From Talpa occidentalis (lineage: Eukaryota; Chordata; Mammalia; Eulipotyphla; Talpidae), in NCBI RefSeq assembly GCF_014898055.3, contig NW_023604295.1:140832676-140896675 (forward strand): a stretch of 64,000 nucleotides of DNA, written 5' to 3'. Shown here one piece after another: positions 54,351 through 64,000 of the stretch. The first letter of the stretch is position 1, and every line of letters starts with the position of its first letter. Below the pieces are notes generated by a model. That model did no database searches, was not told where the DNA came from, and saw only the letters and a list, made by a program, of their open reading frames with translations. The position numbers and the translations under genes were made by a program.

Positions 54351-55948
54351 GTTGTTAGATCCAGTAAAAATATTATCAAAAGAGCAGAAATTTCCAAAAG
54401 GGTGAAAAATGAATTAGGCGAGATTATACAAACTTGCCTTTTTTTTTTCTTTCTCTAAAGAAGTATATTAAGGTGTAATCTTTCAGAATCACTTGGTATC
54501 GGGTGCGATGACAGGTTAAAGGTGGTACCTGGGTATGGGGCAGGAGCTGAAATATGATGGCGGTAGAGAGGAAGTGAAGAAAACACTGAATCTGCGCATC
54601 TATGAATTAGCCTCATGGACATTAACCTTGCCTGGGATGACAGTCTGTTGTGATCCGTTCTCACAAATAGCTCGGGACATTTCATTGCAAATCCTTATAC
54701 ATACTCAGTTGTTTATTTGTCAAGAATTATTGATGCTTGTGCACAGACTGGTCCAAAAATATTCTGTGAAGAAGTTCAATACATGAGGAAGTTGTTTTGA
54801 CAACTAAAGGCAGTGAAAACACACTAGCATGGTTCACAGGTAATGCATGGATTAAACACTATTAATGTTCTGTGATAGTGTGACTCTCTCTATAGACATA
54901 GCTCAGTTGACATCAAGAATGATATAGAGAGGGGACTAGTTTGTGATTAATAGTTATGCCCAAATGCCTAAGATGTAAATAGAAGCAGTGGGACCGATAC
55001 TTACATCTTCCTTGCTGAGGACATCTGAATTCGGGTTCAAAGTCAAGCCAATTGATTATCATTTACATCAGCATTTGAAAATACCTTATTCATTATAAAT
55101 TATAGGAAGCAAATCTCTTATACCCAAACTTATATGACTGCATGGAATTAAAGACGAGGCAAACTCACATAAGTGATTCTCACCAAGACATCTCTGTGAT
55201 TCACACTCTGATATTGACCAGACAAGCATAACCTTGTGATCAGTAATTTTCGCATCCAAGATTGGAAACTGAATGGCATGTGACATGTGGATGTACAAAT
55301 GTGATCTCCCAGTTGTGAATGCTGAGAAAAGTAACATCTTATATGATTATTATTGATACTTTCTTACTCATTCAACTTTTTAAATAATATATTTTCTCTT
55401 AGTTGAAATTACCATATTTAAATTTAGGAGAGATAGAAAAAGATGAAAGATTTACTGGGGGGAAAAATAAGAATTTATTAGAAATGATGAGATGAACCTA
55501 AACATATGTGCATATGTTTCTCAATTAAGTGAATGTAATATTTATACCAACATAAACATGCATGCATATAGTTATAAAATTACATTAGTAAACATCAAAT
55601 GTATTGGTTTATAGTGGCCTTTCTGTTAGTATAGGGATAAAACCAAGCCAGAAGTTTAAGCTCTAAGATTAGAAAGTACTCTTGTTATGTATTTATACAG
55701 AACCTATTATTGAAATTTCTTATTAAATATAAATTACCCTGTTAATCCTCAGTTACTTGATCTGCTAAATATTCATCTTAATGTCTTTCAGTCACAACAG
55801 CAAATGTTTTTCTAATACGTAAGTACTAAAGTAGCTAGAGGGAAATAATTTTAAAAGTTAACATTGCAAAAATATATTTGATTTCATTATCATAAGTGGG
55901 GTATTGGCAAACTTTCACAAATCACATGAAAATAGAAAATATGCTTGC
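54351..55948. other. Unique DNA, possible conserved block
   Basis: 54470-54790 is of higher complexity than its surroundings and is not a repeat I know. The remainder is AT-rich and unrecognised. Confidence 0.4.
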
Positions 55949-55964
55949 CTTTATTTGTCATTTT

Positions 55965-56226
55965 TTAAAAGATTTATTTATGCATACAATAACTGGGGTC
56001 TAGGCTAGAGGTGTAGGGGTGGGGGTGAGAGGATTCACCAAAGACAGAGTGGGGAGCAGAAAAGGCAGATGTGTGAAATACACTGCTGAGGGGAGCAGTG
56101 GGGAGATAAGAGAGGTTTGCTGCACCATGTGGGTCAGCTCCCTGGCTGGCTTTCAAACTCCTGAGACATTAGCTGGCAATAGCTTGTTAGCTCTGAGACT
56201 TTTTAACCCCTGAACCACCAGGGGGT
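55965..56226 (-). mobile_element. tRNA-derived SINE, type A-like, perfect TSD
   Basis: The diagnostic site reads 'gcagatgtgtgaaatacac' (type A with a small deletion). The head is 'gaaccaccagggggt'. A perfect 16-bp TSD (CTTTATTTGTCATTTT) lies at 55949-55964 and 56227-56242. Confidence 0.94.
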
Positions 56227-56242
56227 CTTTATTTGTCATTTT

Positions 56243-57079
56243 AAGAAAGAAACTAGAGTCCAACTCAGTGGAGAGATGATATCCATGCACAAGTCACTGA
56301 CCCAGACTGGCTTCAGTGACACCACTGAGTACTTATAAGACTGGGAATACATTGCCTCAAAGTGAACTGGACTCTCTACTAGATATGTTTATACACAAAC
56401 ATCTTAGTTAAACTTTAATGAAATTCATTTTTTCAAATTGAGGAATACTAAGCTATCATATGCTTTTATGTGAATGTCATTTCATGTTATTATTTGGCAT
56501 TGATGTGAAATATATATTTATATTAGCAAAATTGGATATATAAGTATAAACACTTGGAAATATATATGTATATATATTTGTTTATAATATTATAACATAT
56601 AAAAAACTTCACTATTTGAGATTTCCTCAGGATAAAAGAGCTAGCTATCAATCATTAGAACATATTGTCAGAGATACAACAGACCACACGTTTAATCCTG
56701 ACCATTGAAAGGCATGCATTTAAATTGTGCTAATAGCTATGTATCACTTATAGACATTTATTTTATGACTTAATTAAGATGCACATTTAAATTATAGAGA
56801 ATAGTTTACACTTTCGAAATAACTTTTGTGTTTTGTGACTTATATAATGAAATAATATTTATGTAACATTCATTTTCTCCAAGTATTAAGAGTATAATTT
56901 AAAGTACTTGCAATTAAATGTATTGCAAAACAAAAGGGTTGCACTTACAATGACTCTTCTTAGTACTAGAAAATAAGAATACCATTCATTAGATCATCCC
57001 CAATGCTTCTCATATTTACACTTACTATAACATGATTTTCCAAAAAGTAGACTGAAACATTTCTGCTAACAACACTGTG
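56243..57079. other. Unique AT-rich DNA, nothing recognised
   Basis: TATA-rich tracts lie near 56510-56600. No gene or repeat is recognised. Confidence 0.45.
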
Positions 57080-57215
57080 AATAGTAGCTGTCATGCATTG
57101 AGTGTAATTCTCACATTAACCTGATTTAGTAATTGCTATGACTGCCCTTATTTTAGAACAAAAATGGCACAGGTAGATTGGATAATTTACCTAACAATTC
57201 AACAAAAATTCCACA
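57080..57215 (-). repeat. MIR SINE fossil
   Basis: The antisense MIR order is present: 'taattctcacattaacctgatttagtaattgctatgactgcccttattttagaac' (57109-57161) from 'TAATCCTCACAACAACCCTGTGAGGTAGGTACTATTATTATCCCCATTTTACAGAT', then 'tagattggataatttacctaac' from 'GAGGTTAAGTGACTTGCCCAAG'. Confidence 0.55.
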
Positions 57216-59215
57216 GTTAATATTGTTTCATATATATTTGTATGTGAAATTGAGTCTTCTTCATTCAATCAGGATATTAGAGGAAACAGGTTTGTTCAGT
57301 GAATGGAGTGAGGGGCATGTGTCTACTTTGCTGTACGGAGTTGAGCACTTAAACATTTTTGTGGAGTGTCTGTAAAAGAACACTGCTCATTGTGGATGCT
57401 ATTTTGTATTTAGACCTATGGGAAATAAATTAAAACATCTGTAAAATGTTTAGTTATTTTTGTATCTCTGTAGCATATTGATTTTTTCTGACAGCCCAAT
57501 TCTGTATTTCTCTGGTGTCTCCATAAAGGTGGTAATTAATGTTCTTAACCTTAGAATGAAGAATTTCTTCTCTGTCCAGATACCATTATTTGAATTCAGG
57601 GCTCTTTAGAAGAGAAAAAATTGAGACAACTTGTGGAATAGAGATGATACCTTTAGTTTTTAGAAACACGATTTAAAATGAGTGATTAAAATTTTTCTTA
57701 ACTAATGTGCCAAAGCTGTTGAGAGAATAAGCTGAAAAATAAAGCAAGTTACTTAAAACTAACAGAACAGAAACATGAAAGCATAATAATTGTGTGTGGA
57801 AATCACATCTTGCTCTATCAGGCTTCATGTCCATTAATAAAAGGTGAAACTGAACACCAGACTATGAGATCAGAAATAGAACTCCCCAAAGATACTTATA
57901 TGAAATATATACACATATGCATGCATATATAAGCAGAACATTCCAAATATTATACATAAGTGTGCATACATTTTGCATTAATAACAAATGCACATTTTCA
58001 AATTAACTGATTTAATTCAAGACCAGACTTACATTGTGAGAAAAATCTGTTAGCTTACATGATGCACTTACAGAGATATTTCAGAAGCCCAATATTTCCA
58101 TAAATCCTTTCACAGTCACTAAATGCTGCTTGAAAATCCATAGGTGTTATGGATTGTATTCTTTTAAGAATTTGAAGGCTCCTAAATGCAGAAAACTGAG
58201 ATCAAAGACATAAGTTGCCATTAGTGATTGGCTAGCATTGAGTAGAAGTAATCACACTTGGAATGAAATGCTTTTTCAGTCTTTTTGGTTTATAAAGTTA
58301 AATGCTAGGATGCAACAAGTACTAAAAAAATCTGATGCTGCTGAAATGCCCAAATAACATACATCACAATTTTAGGACATGTTAGCCGTGATTATGTTGA
58401 ATGATCTGATAATTCAGTTCCTAGGCCATATGATGTAATCAGTATTCATTTAAAATTCAATGTTAGAAAAAAAAAAAAACTCTGTGTGGTATTCTTTGAT
58501 AACAACACTATAAAATTAGTTTTCATTAAGTTTACTCATTGGTAAATTCAACCAGTGTGTTATGTTTTGTCTAAAACACTGTGTGTAACTCTTGGTTGTG
58601 TTCTGTGTGGTTCTGTGTACTATTTTGCTATGCATTTGTGATTTTCAGAGGAATGATGGCTATTATTTAGAATGTATGGATCAATTGCTGACCATGAGCC
58701 AAGTGAAAGAAAATTGAGTCATAGATAATCATGGGATGACTTACATCATAATTATTAAGGAAATTAGAATACGTACTGATTACAAAAACACACTAGCTTT
58801 CTGTCATCTAAAAGAAAACCATGCTGGGTTAGGGAAATATTTTAGTGCCAAAAAATATTTTATTAGAATTGTTTTAGTCACAATTTTGCCTTGGATGTCT
58901 CTCGCAATACAACAGTGTTTCCTACAGTGAGTTCTATGGAGTCTGGTAGGGGAGAAGGAAACCAGGAGGAACAGATGAGGGACAAAACCTGTGGGATGTG
59001 TCCTGGAACCCCATGGAAACTGCCAGAAAAAAAAAGGACCTTTAGGTAACACATGCTCAGTAAATTCTGGCTGTCTTCCCTCCCTGGTTTGAAGATTCTC
59101 TGAAGACATGTGGCACTGAAATCTACGTCACTTTCTTTAACCCATTACTCTCCAAACTTAGTTGATGTTGGTTTAGTCATTTCATATTAACTTTCTATGA
59201 AATCTATTTAAAAAT
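57216..59215. other. 2 kb of unique AT-rich DNA
   Basis: No gene or repeat is recognised. It contains short A-runs (58467-58480) and a 101-codon minus-strand frame (58804-59109) without any recognised domain. Confidence 0.4.
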
Positions 59216-59530
59216 GGATCATGCTCAGTGAAATAAGCCAGAAGGAAGAAGAAAAAAAAAAAAGTTGAATTGTTTCACTTATAGGAGGAATTTAGGAGAA
59301 CCAAATAAGGGATCAGAAATAAATACAATAACAACAACAACAACAACAAAATTAGCAGAAAACCATAAATCAGAGACATTCTGCATGGGAGGGGAAGGAA
59401 AAGGAATCAGAACAGGGGAGAGAAGAGCACAAGGGACTGTGATGATGGTTCACGGGTGAATTGGTGGTTGGAATTTTACAGGGAATACACAATGATGTAA
59501 AAGATATAAATAGAAAAAGAAATTTAAAAA
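59216..59530 (+). mobile_element. LINE-1 3' end, diverged subfamily
   Basis: 'catgctcagtgaaataagccagaagg' and 'cacttataggaggaatttaggagaacc' are the end of L1 ORF2. The 3' UTR has the same layout as 46570-46856 ('aaataagggatcag', 'ccataaatcagagac') but is clearly diverged. It contains an (AAC)n tract at 59328-59349. Confidence 0.75.
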
Positions 59531-60994
59531 AGTAATCTATTTTGGGGAAAGCTGTAATAAGTTCTGCAATAGATAACACACATTACTCATAATTCTAATA
59601 TATTCTTGTTCGTCTTACAAGATACTCATTCCTTATCTTTATGTTGAGGTACACATTTTGCTCCATCTGCAACAGAATGAATGGTGGATTTCAAACTTTT
59701 CCCTTTAACTCCAAAGCGGACGTGATTTCTCTAGTATGACATAGAACCTGCTCTCAAAAGTTACTTAAAATCCTTCTAGATTGGCTGGCACTTTCAACAC
59801 TCACTCATTTTTGTGGCTTCTTCTTCTCCCCTTGGTGTTCCTTATCCATGGCTGCATGCCCATCCATATTGTAATCCTCACCCCAACCCTGCAAGCTTGG
59901 TTATTGTTTTACTTCTGCAAAAGAAAGAAAACTGGCTTAGCATCATTTCACCTGCCCACACTCACTGACTGGCAGATGCAGGATATGACCTCCAGTGTGT
60001 TTAGCAGCTCACAGAGATGTGTCTCTCCAGCCACACCTCACTCAGCAGAAAGGACTCAGGGGTTCTGGAGTATAGACTCCCCACTTAGAATCTGAACTTG
60101 TTCTCATGCTTAAATTTCAAACTCTGAGCTCTTCAAGGACAGGGATGTTATTCAGGTGATATTGCCACTGACACTCTATAATAGTGATACATAGTTGTTA
60201 GGAGATAACTTGATAGACTTTGACAAACTAGATAAAATCAAATTGATTACTTTGTCTAGAAATTGGAAATTGCCATGTATTATTTTATGTTTTAGGACAT
60301 AGTAATGTATGTTCAGATTCAACCCATCCAACTTACAAATCTATGTAGGCTGGAAATTAACTCTTCTAGATCATACAAAATTTATGTTTCTCACACTTGA
60401 CTGTCATTTACAGAAATTGACATATGAGACTGTGAGTCAGCCTGTGGTAGGCGGAGGGTGTAGACTGATAAATCTGGGAACACCTCAGGAAACAGTCTGG
60501 AGACTATAGATTAAGTTTGTGTCTAGATACTTAAACAGAAAAAGTTCATTATTTAAAAAGGATTTTTAGGATCTTATATTGGACACGAGAGACTCTAATT
60601 TTCAGGGTGATTTGCTGTATGCATATAAGTAATATGAGATGCTTAGATAGTATTTTCCCTCTAGGAAGGTTAATTTAATAGGGTTATCTGTCTTTTTGTA
60701 TAGTATGCCTGATGAGATTATTAAATAATCTAAAAGGATTACTGTATCAATGAGAAACTAATGTTCCCATAGAGATAGAATGCAAGCCACACACTAATTT
60801 GCTAACAATATAAAAATAACCATCACTCTTTTATTAAAGAGTATCTTCATAAAAATAAAATTATTTGAATTGTGAATTGACTTACTAAAAAAGTAGGCAA
60901 CAGTGAGGCCAATTTCTTGTTGAATTGTGTTTGGAGGGGATGGATGAGAACAAATTTTGTGGAAAGTAGTATAAATAATGTAGAAAATATTTCC
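59531..60994. other. Unique DNA with an L2 trace
   Basis: 'tgagctcttcaaggacagggatgttattcagg' (60125-60156) resembles the L2 phrase 'AGCTCCTTGAGGGCAGGGACTTTGTC'. A 104-codon plus-strand frame (59781-60095), hydrophobic at its start, has no other support. Confidence 0.4.
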
Positions 60995-61441
60995 ATTTGA
61001 AGATATGTGTGTCACTTTGCTGCTGTGTCAAATTGCCACTGACTGGTGGCTTAAAGCAACATAAATGTATTGTTTTGCTGTTCTGGAGCACACCACTCTG
61101 TTATCAAGGTATCAGCATACACACTTTCTGGACGTGTAGGGGAGAATCCTTGCCACTTCTTCCTAGCTCTGATTATTGTCAGTAACCCTTGGGTTACAGT
61201 CCTTGCCTTGCTTCTGTGGCTCCCCAATCTCTTCCCATCATCACATGACATTCTGCCTTCCTGTGACTCTGTCTCCCCATGGCATTTTCCCATGGCTTCT
61301 CAGGATGTCATACTGGGTTAGGGTCCACCTTGGTGAACACATCTTAACTATATATGAAAATACCCTATTTATAAATAAGGTCATAATAGTAGCCACTAGT
61401 GTCAGGAGTGTAACTTGGGGTATGCAGTTGTACCCATAACT
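60995..61441 (-). mobile_element. MLT1-like LTR (ERVL-MaLR), antisense
   Basis: The antisense MLT1 order is kept: 'gccactgactggtggcttaaagcaacataaatgtattg' and 'ctgttctggagcac' (61034-61092) correspond to the 3' end with the AATAAA region. Then come 'ggggagaatccttgcc' and 'aatctcttcccatcatcacatgacattctgcc' (61139-61258). Finally 'taccctatttataaataaggtcata' (61360-61385) corresponds to the 5' half. The 5' terminus falls near 61441 ('acccataac' from antisense TGTTATGGGTT). It is an old solo LTR with no internal sequence seen. Confidence 0.7.
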
Positions 61442-61613
61442 GCACATGTCAACTCAAGAATAAGCATCAAGTATAAGTAAAAGATAGTTACTACCTGAGT
61501 TGATATGCACAGTTATAGGTAGAATTGCATACCCTAAGAAAGATACACATAACTGTGCATATCAAGTCAAGAAAACTCATCAAGAGTAAGCACAGGTTAG
61601 TTACTTCCTCAAG
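61414..61613. repeat. Head-to-head inverted repeat plus direct repeat at the MLT1 end
   Basis: A 43-nt arm (61414-61456) and its inverted copy (61496-61538) match at 36 of 43 positions, with a 39-nt spacer. A direct copy of 61435-61499 then follows at 61548-61613 with about 75% identity. The left arm includes the 5' terminus of the MLT1-like LTR. The right arm reads as the start of a second MLT1-like LTR on the plus strand ('gttataggtagaattg'). Confidence 0.7.
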
Positions 61614-61720
61614 AGGAATTTAGGGTACTATTAAGAACAGAAATGGATACCAGATAGTTGTCGTGTCTTAAGAGTAGCGATGCAAGAATAGATTAGTAAT
61701 TTTGGCATTGAAATGTTTTT

Positions 61721-61992
61721 TTTTTATTTTAAAGATTTATTTATTTATTCATACAAGAGCTGGGGTACAGGCCAGAAGTGCGGGGAGAGAGAAGATTCAT
61801 CAGAGACAGAGTGGGGAGCAGAACAGGCAGACTGTCTGAAATACACTCTGAGGGGAGCAGCGGGCAAGTCAGGAGAGGTCTGCTGCTCCCTGTAGGTTGC
61901 TCCCTGGCCAGCTGGGGATCGAACTCATGCTACAGTGGTTGTGGATTGCATCATAGTTTGCATCTTAACCCTTGTGCCACCAAGGAGGCCCC
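61721..61992 (-). mobile_element. tRNA-derived SINE, type B
   Basis: The motif is 'cagactgtctgaaatacac', the hallmark loses one CTG ('cactctgaggggagcagcggg'), and the head is 'tgtgccaccaaggaggcccc'. The TSD is TGAAATGTTTTT (61709-61720) against TGAAATGATTTT (61993-62004), 11 of 12. Confidence 0.94.
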
Positions 61993-62004
61993 TGAAATGA
62001 TTTT

Positions 62005-63436
62005 ATAAGAGGATAGCTGCTTTGAGAAGTGAACCAAATGTCTGTATAATTTATAGAAAGCAGACTACTCTTCTTTAAAGCATCATGAGAAGAAAGTTGA
62101 GATGAGCAGCTTCTGTTTCTCCAAGTTTCCCTGGAGGTGAATAGGAGGCATGGCTGCATGCATTCACACTGTGCAAAGGATCTCTTATTTTTTTCTATTT
62201 TTTTAATGGTGTGTCTTATATTCTATTTATATGGATTTCCCAAACTCCTTTCTGCACCCATCGTCATGCTTACCCTCATTCATCACTGGTGACTTTGTCA
62301 GCTCTTCATTTCTCTGAAAAATGAAGATAGTCAGCTTTCTATATGGTTTTCTATATGGTGCAACTTCATACTATTTTTTGAAATTCATTTCACTAAATGA
62401 CACATGAGAACCTTATGACTGTTTTCCTCTGCAATCATTTGTTTCAAGTCATAACATATTAACAAGTTCAGGGGGCTTGGTTTTTAGGGGGTGTCAGACA
62501 ATAGACTATGCATAGACTGGCAGAGGTGCTGCTGAAGAGCCTCTTGGAAACCAAATGCATAAACCTTGCTTTCTCCCACTCTCAGGATCTGCTCCGCATG
62601 CTTCCTCATTTACTGTGTCTCTCTGTCACCTCTCTCATTCTACTTCTTCTGCTTAGACAGACCTAAATCAAAGAGCTCTTGAAGTTCCAGTCCATATCAG
62701 AGATTAGCTGCAAAGTCTCTTTCAGAGAACAAGAACTGAGATAAAGTGTAGGAGTATTTCAGTCTTTATCCCTTTGTTCACACATTCCATCTGTCACCAT
62801 TGATTTCTTGGCCTCCACCTACAAATATACTAAATATTTCTCAACACTAAAGAAATAAAAATATAAAAATTTCCCATATTTTTCCCCCTCCACAATGACA
62901 CCTCTATCTGTTACTGCCAACTTCTTAGATTACATTTGCTGTCTCGTTCTTTATTCTTGTTCACTCTTCTTAAAATCTTCCTTCTAACAGTTATCTACTC
63001 TCCTTCCATGTTTTACTTAATATTTGAGTATTTCTGTATATTACAAATGACCAGCTGTTTCTTAAAACTCTGTAGCATTTCAGCCTTTGGGAACAGCAGA
63101 GTCAGAGGGACTTAGGATCATATATTTTTTCCTACTTCCTAGTTGTCCTTAACCACATGAGTCAGACTAAATAACTGGGTTCACACTCATTGCTTAGAGT
63201 AACCTTGACTTAAAAATCTCCAAGTTCTTTTTACATTTTTTAGCTGACTGGTCGTCTCAGTTCCTTCCCTCTTTTTTTTTTTTTCCCCTTTTCCAAACGT
63301 GACCAATATAGCTCAGACTAAGAACAGTACCAATAATATAAGGCATATGAGCCCATCAGATATTTGAAGGATACTATCAAAAATAAGGTGAACTTAAAAA
63401 ATATATATATATTTTTCTTTTTTTTAGAAAGATGAT
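62005..63436. other. Unique DNA, nothing recognised
   Basis: 62190-62460 is T/C-rich and might be a further antisense L1 3' end, but I find no decisive phrase. No gene is seen. Confidence 0.4.
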
Positions 63437-63650
63437 TTTTTTAAAAGATTTATTTATTTTTACAAGAATGGGGTACAAGCCAGAAGCATGGAAAGGTGAG
63501 AGGATTCACAGATTCACCAGAGAGAGAGTGGGGAGCAGAACAGGCAGACCAAGGAAATACACTGCTGAAGGGAGCAGTGGGTGAGACAGGAGAGGTCTGT
63601 GGACAGCTTCAAAGCACTGAGCTCTTCCCGCTATGCCACCAGGGTGGCCC
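63437..63650 (-). mobile_element. tRNA-derived SINE with internal deletion
   Basis: The tail is 'taaaagatttatttatttttac', the body 'cactgctgaagggagcagtgggtgagacagg' and the head 'tatgccaccagggtggccc'. About 75 nt between 'gaggtctg' and 'tggacagcttc' are missing, and 'gattcac' is duplicated near 63503-63516. The diagnostic site 'agaccaaggaaatacac' does not assign it clearly. An A-run follows directly at 63652, and no TSD is recognisable. Confidence 0.9.
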
Positions 63651-64000
63651 TAAAAAAAAAAAAAAAAATCTTCCTAAAGGGAATATATGTTGGGCCCAAG
63701 ATGCATATTTTACTTAATCTATGTGCCAATATACATATATACCAATGAATAAAATCATGATTTTTAAAAATACATGGATACTAAACTAGTGGCATCATGT
63801 TTTAATGAAATAAGATTCTTTTGCTAAAAAAAATAAAAATCTCTCCAGTGAGCAACATTTTCTTCCCTTCTATTTGAATTGTAATTTACTCTGCTCTTGA
63901 ACTGCCCACCTATCTCCTTGTAATGGCTGCTTTTGTGTTTTCCTAGGGGCTTCTAGAATCTTGTATTAGACACCCTTCTGTAACCCTCTAGCAAGAATTT
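63651..64000. other. Unique AT-rich DNA to window end
   Basis: After an A-run (63652-63668) nothing is recognised. Confidence 0.45.

Noticed and set aside
1..64000. CRISPR array, operon, prophage or other bacterial system
   Set aside because: The MIR, L2, L1, MLT1 and SINE content and the absence of dense coding show nuclear DNA of a placental mammal.

Overview
The window is AT-rich, gene-poor DNA from a placental mammal. The evidence is MIR and L2 fossils, LINE-1 3' ends and antisense ORF2 pieces, an MLT1-like LTR, and 34 copies of one tRNA-derived SINE family. I found no supportable protein-coding gene, rRNA, functional tRNA or CRISPR array. The longest open frames (up to about 180 codons) mostly lie in SINE copies on either strand, or are short chance frames in unique DNA. 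The window is either intergenic or deep intronic. I cannot name the species: the SINE is not one whose consensus I recognise with confidence (it does not match what I remember of VES, CAN, CHR, ERE, SOR, ERI, DAS, CYN or Rhin-1). Its structure (tRNA head, A-rich tail with AATAAA units, TCTTT end) is that of a 'T+' SINE, a class known from several placental lineages and common in laurasiatherians.

SINE anatomy, sense strand. The head starts GGGCCTCCCYGGTGGCGCA, with a pol III A box (TGGCGCAGCGGTTGAGCG) and a B box (GGTTCGATCCC). A body of about 150 nt follows, with the hallmark CTGCTCCCCTCAGCAGTG, and then the tail (TAAATAAATAAATCTTT). Three types can be told apart just after CAGCAGTG. Type A reads as ATCTACTG on the opposite strand. 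Type B reads as GACTGACTG or GATTGACTG. Type C reads as GAAGGACCGAAG. Type C copies are the least decayed and keep most CpGs, so the likely age order is A/B older, C youngest. Twenty-five copies lie on the minus strand and nine on the plus strand. Most keep 10-18 bp target-site duplications (TSDs) that start or end in A/T-rich DNA, as expected of L1-driven insertion.

Layout. 1-2340 is a nested stack: an ancient repeat, an L1 3' end and a type C SINE. 2341-8632 alternates unique AT-rich DNA with SINEs. 8633-12946 is SINE-free and holds a good candidate non-coding exon (9653-9770). 13207-17166 holds a GC-raised unidentified block, an ancient repeat, a MIR and a solo-LTR candidate. 17167-30650 is SINE-rich with two more MIRs. 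30919-37395 contains three antisense L1 fragments. 37600-43050 is very AT-rich with microsatellites and SINEs. 43175-48236 is SINE-free apart from an L1 end. 48251-53036 is a SINE cluster in alternating orientation that includes a SINE carrying a transduced 3' segment. 53860-54350 is an ancient repeat. 56243-61720 is SINE-free with a MIR, an L1 end, an L2 trace and an MLT1 LTR that ends in a head-to-head palindrome. The rest is unique DNA with one more SINE.

The features of most interest are variants of the SINE family, not a gene system: one copy with a 36-nt transduced 3' flank inside its TSD, two type C copies sharing the same non-SINE tail, two head-only copies ending at the same junction, and one tail-only copy with a perfect TSD. 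Family assignments for MIR, L2, L1 and MLT1 rest on remembered consensus patterns and were not searched.
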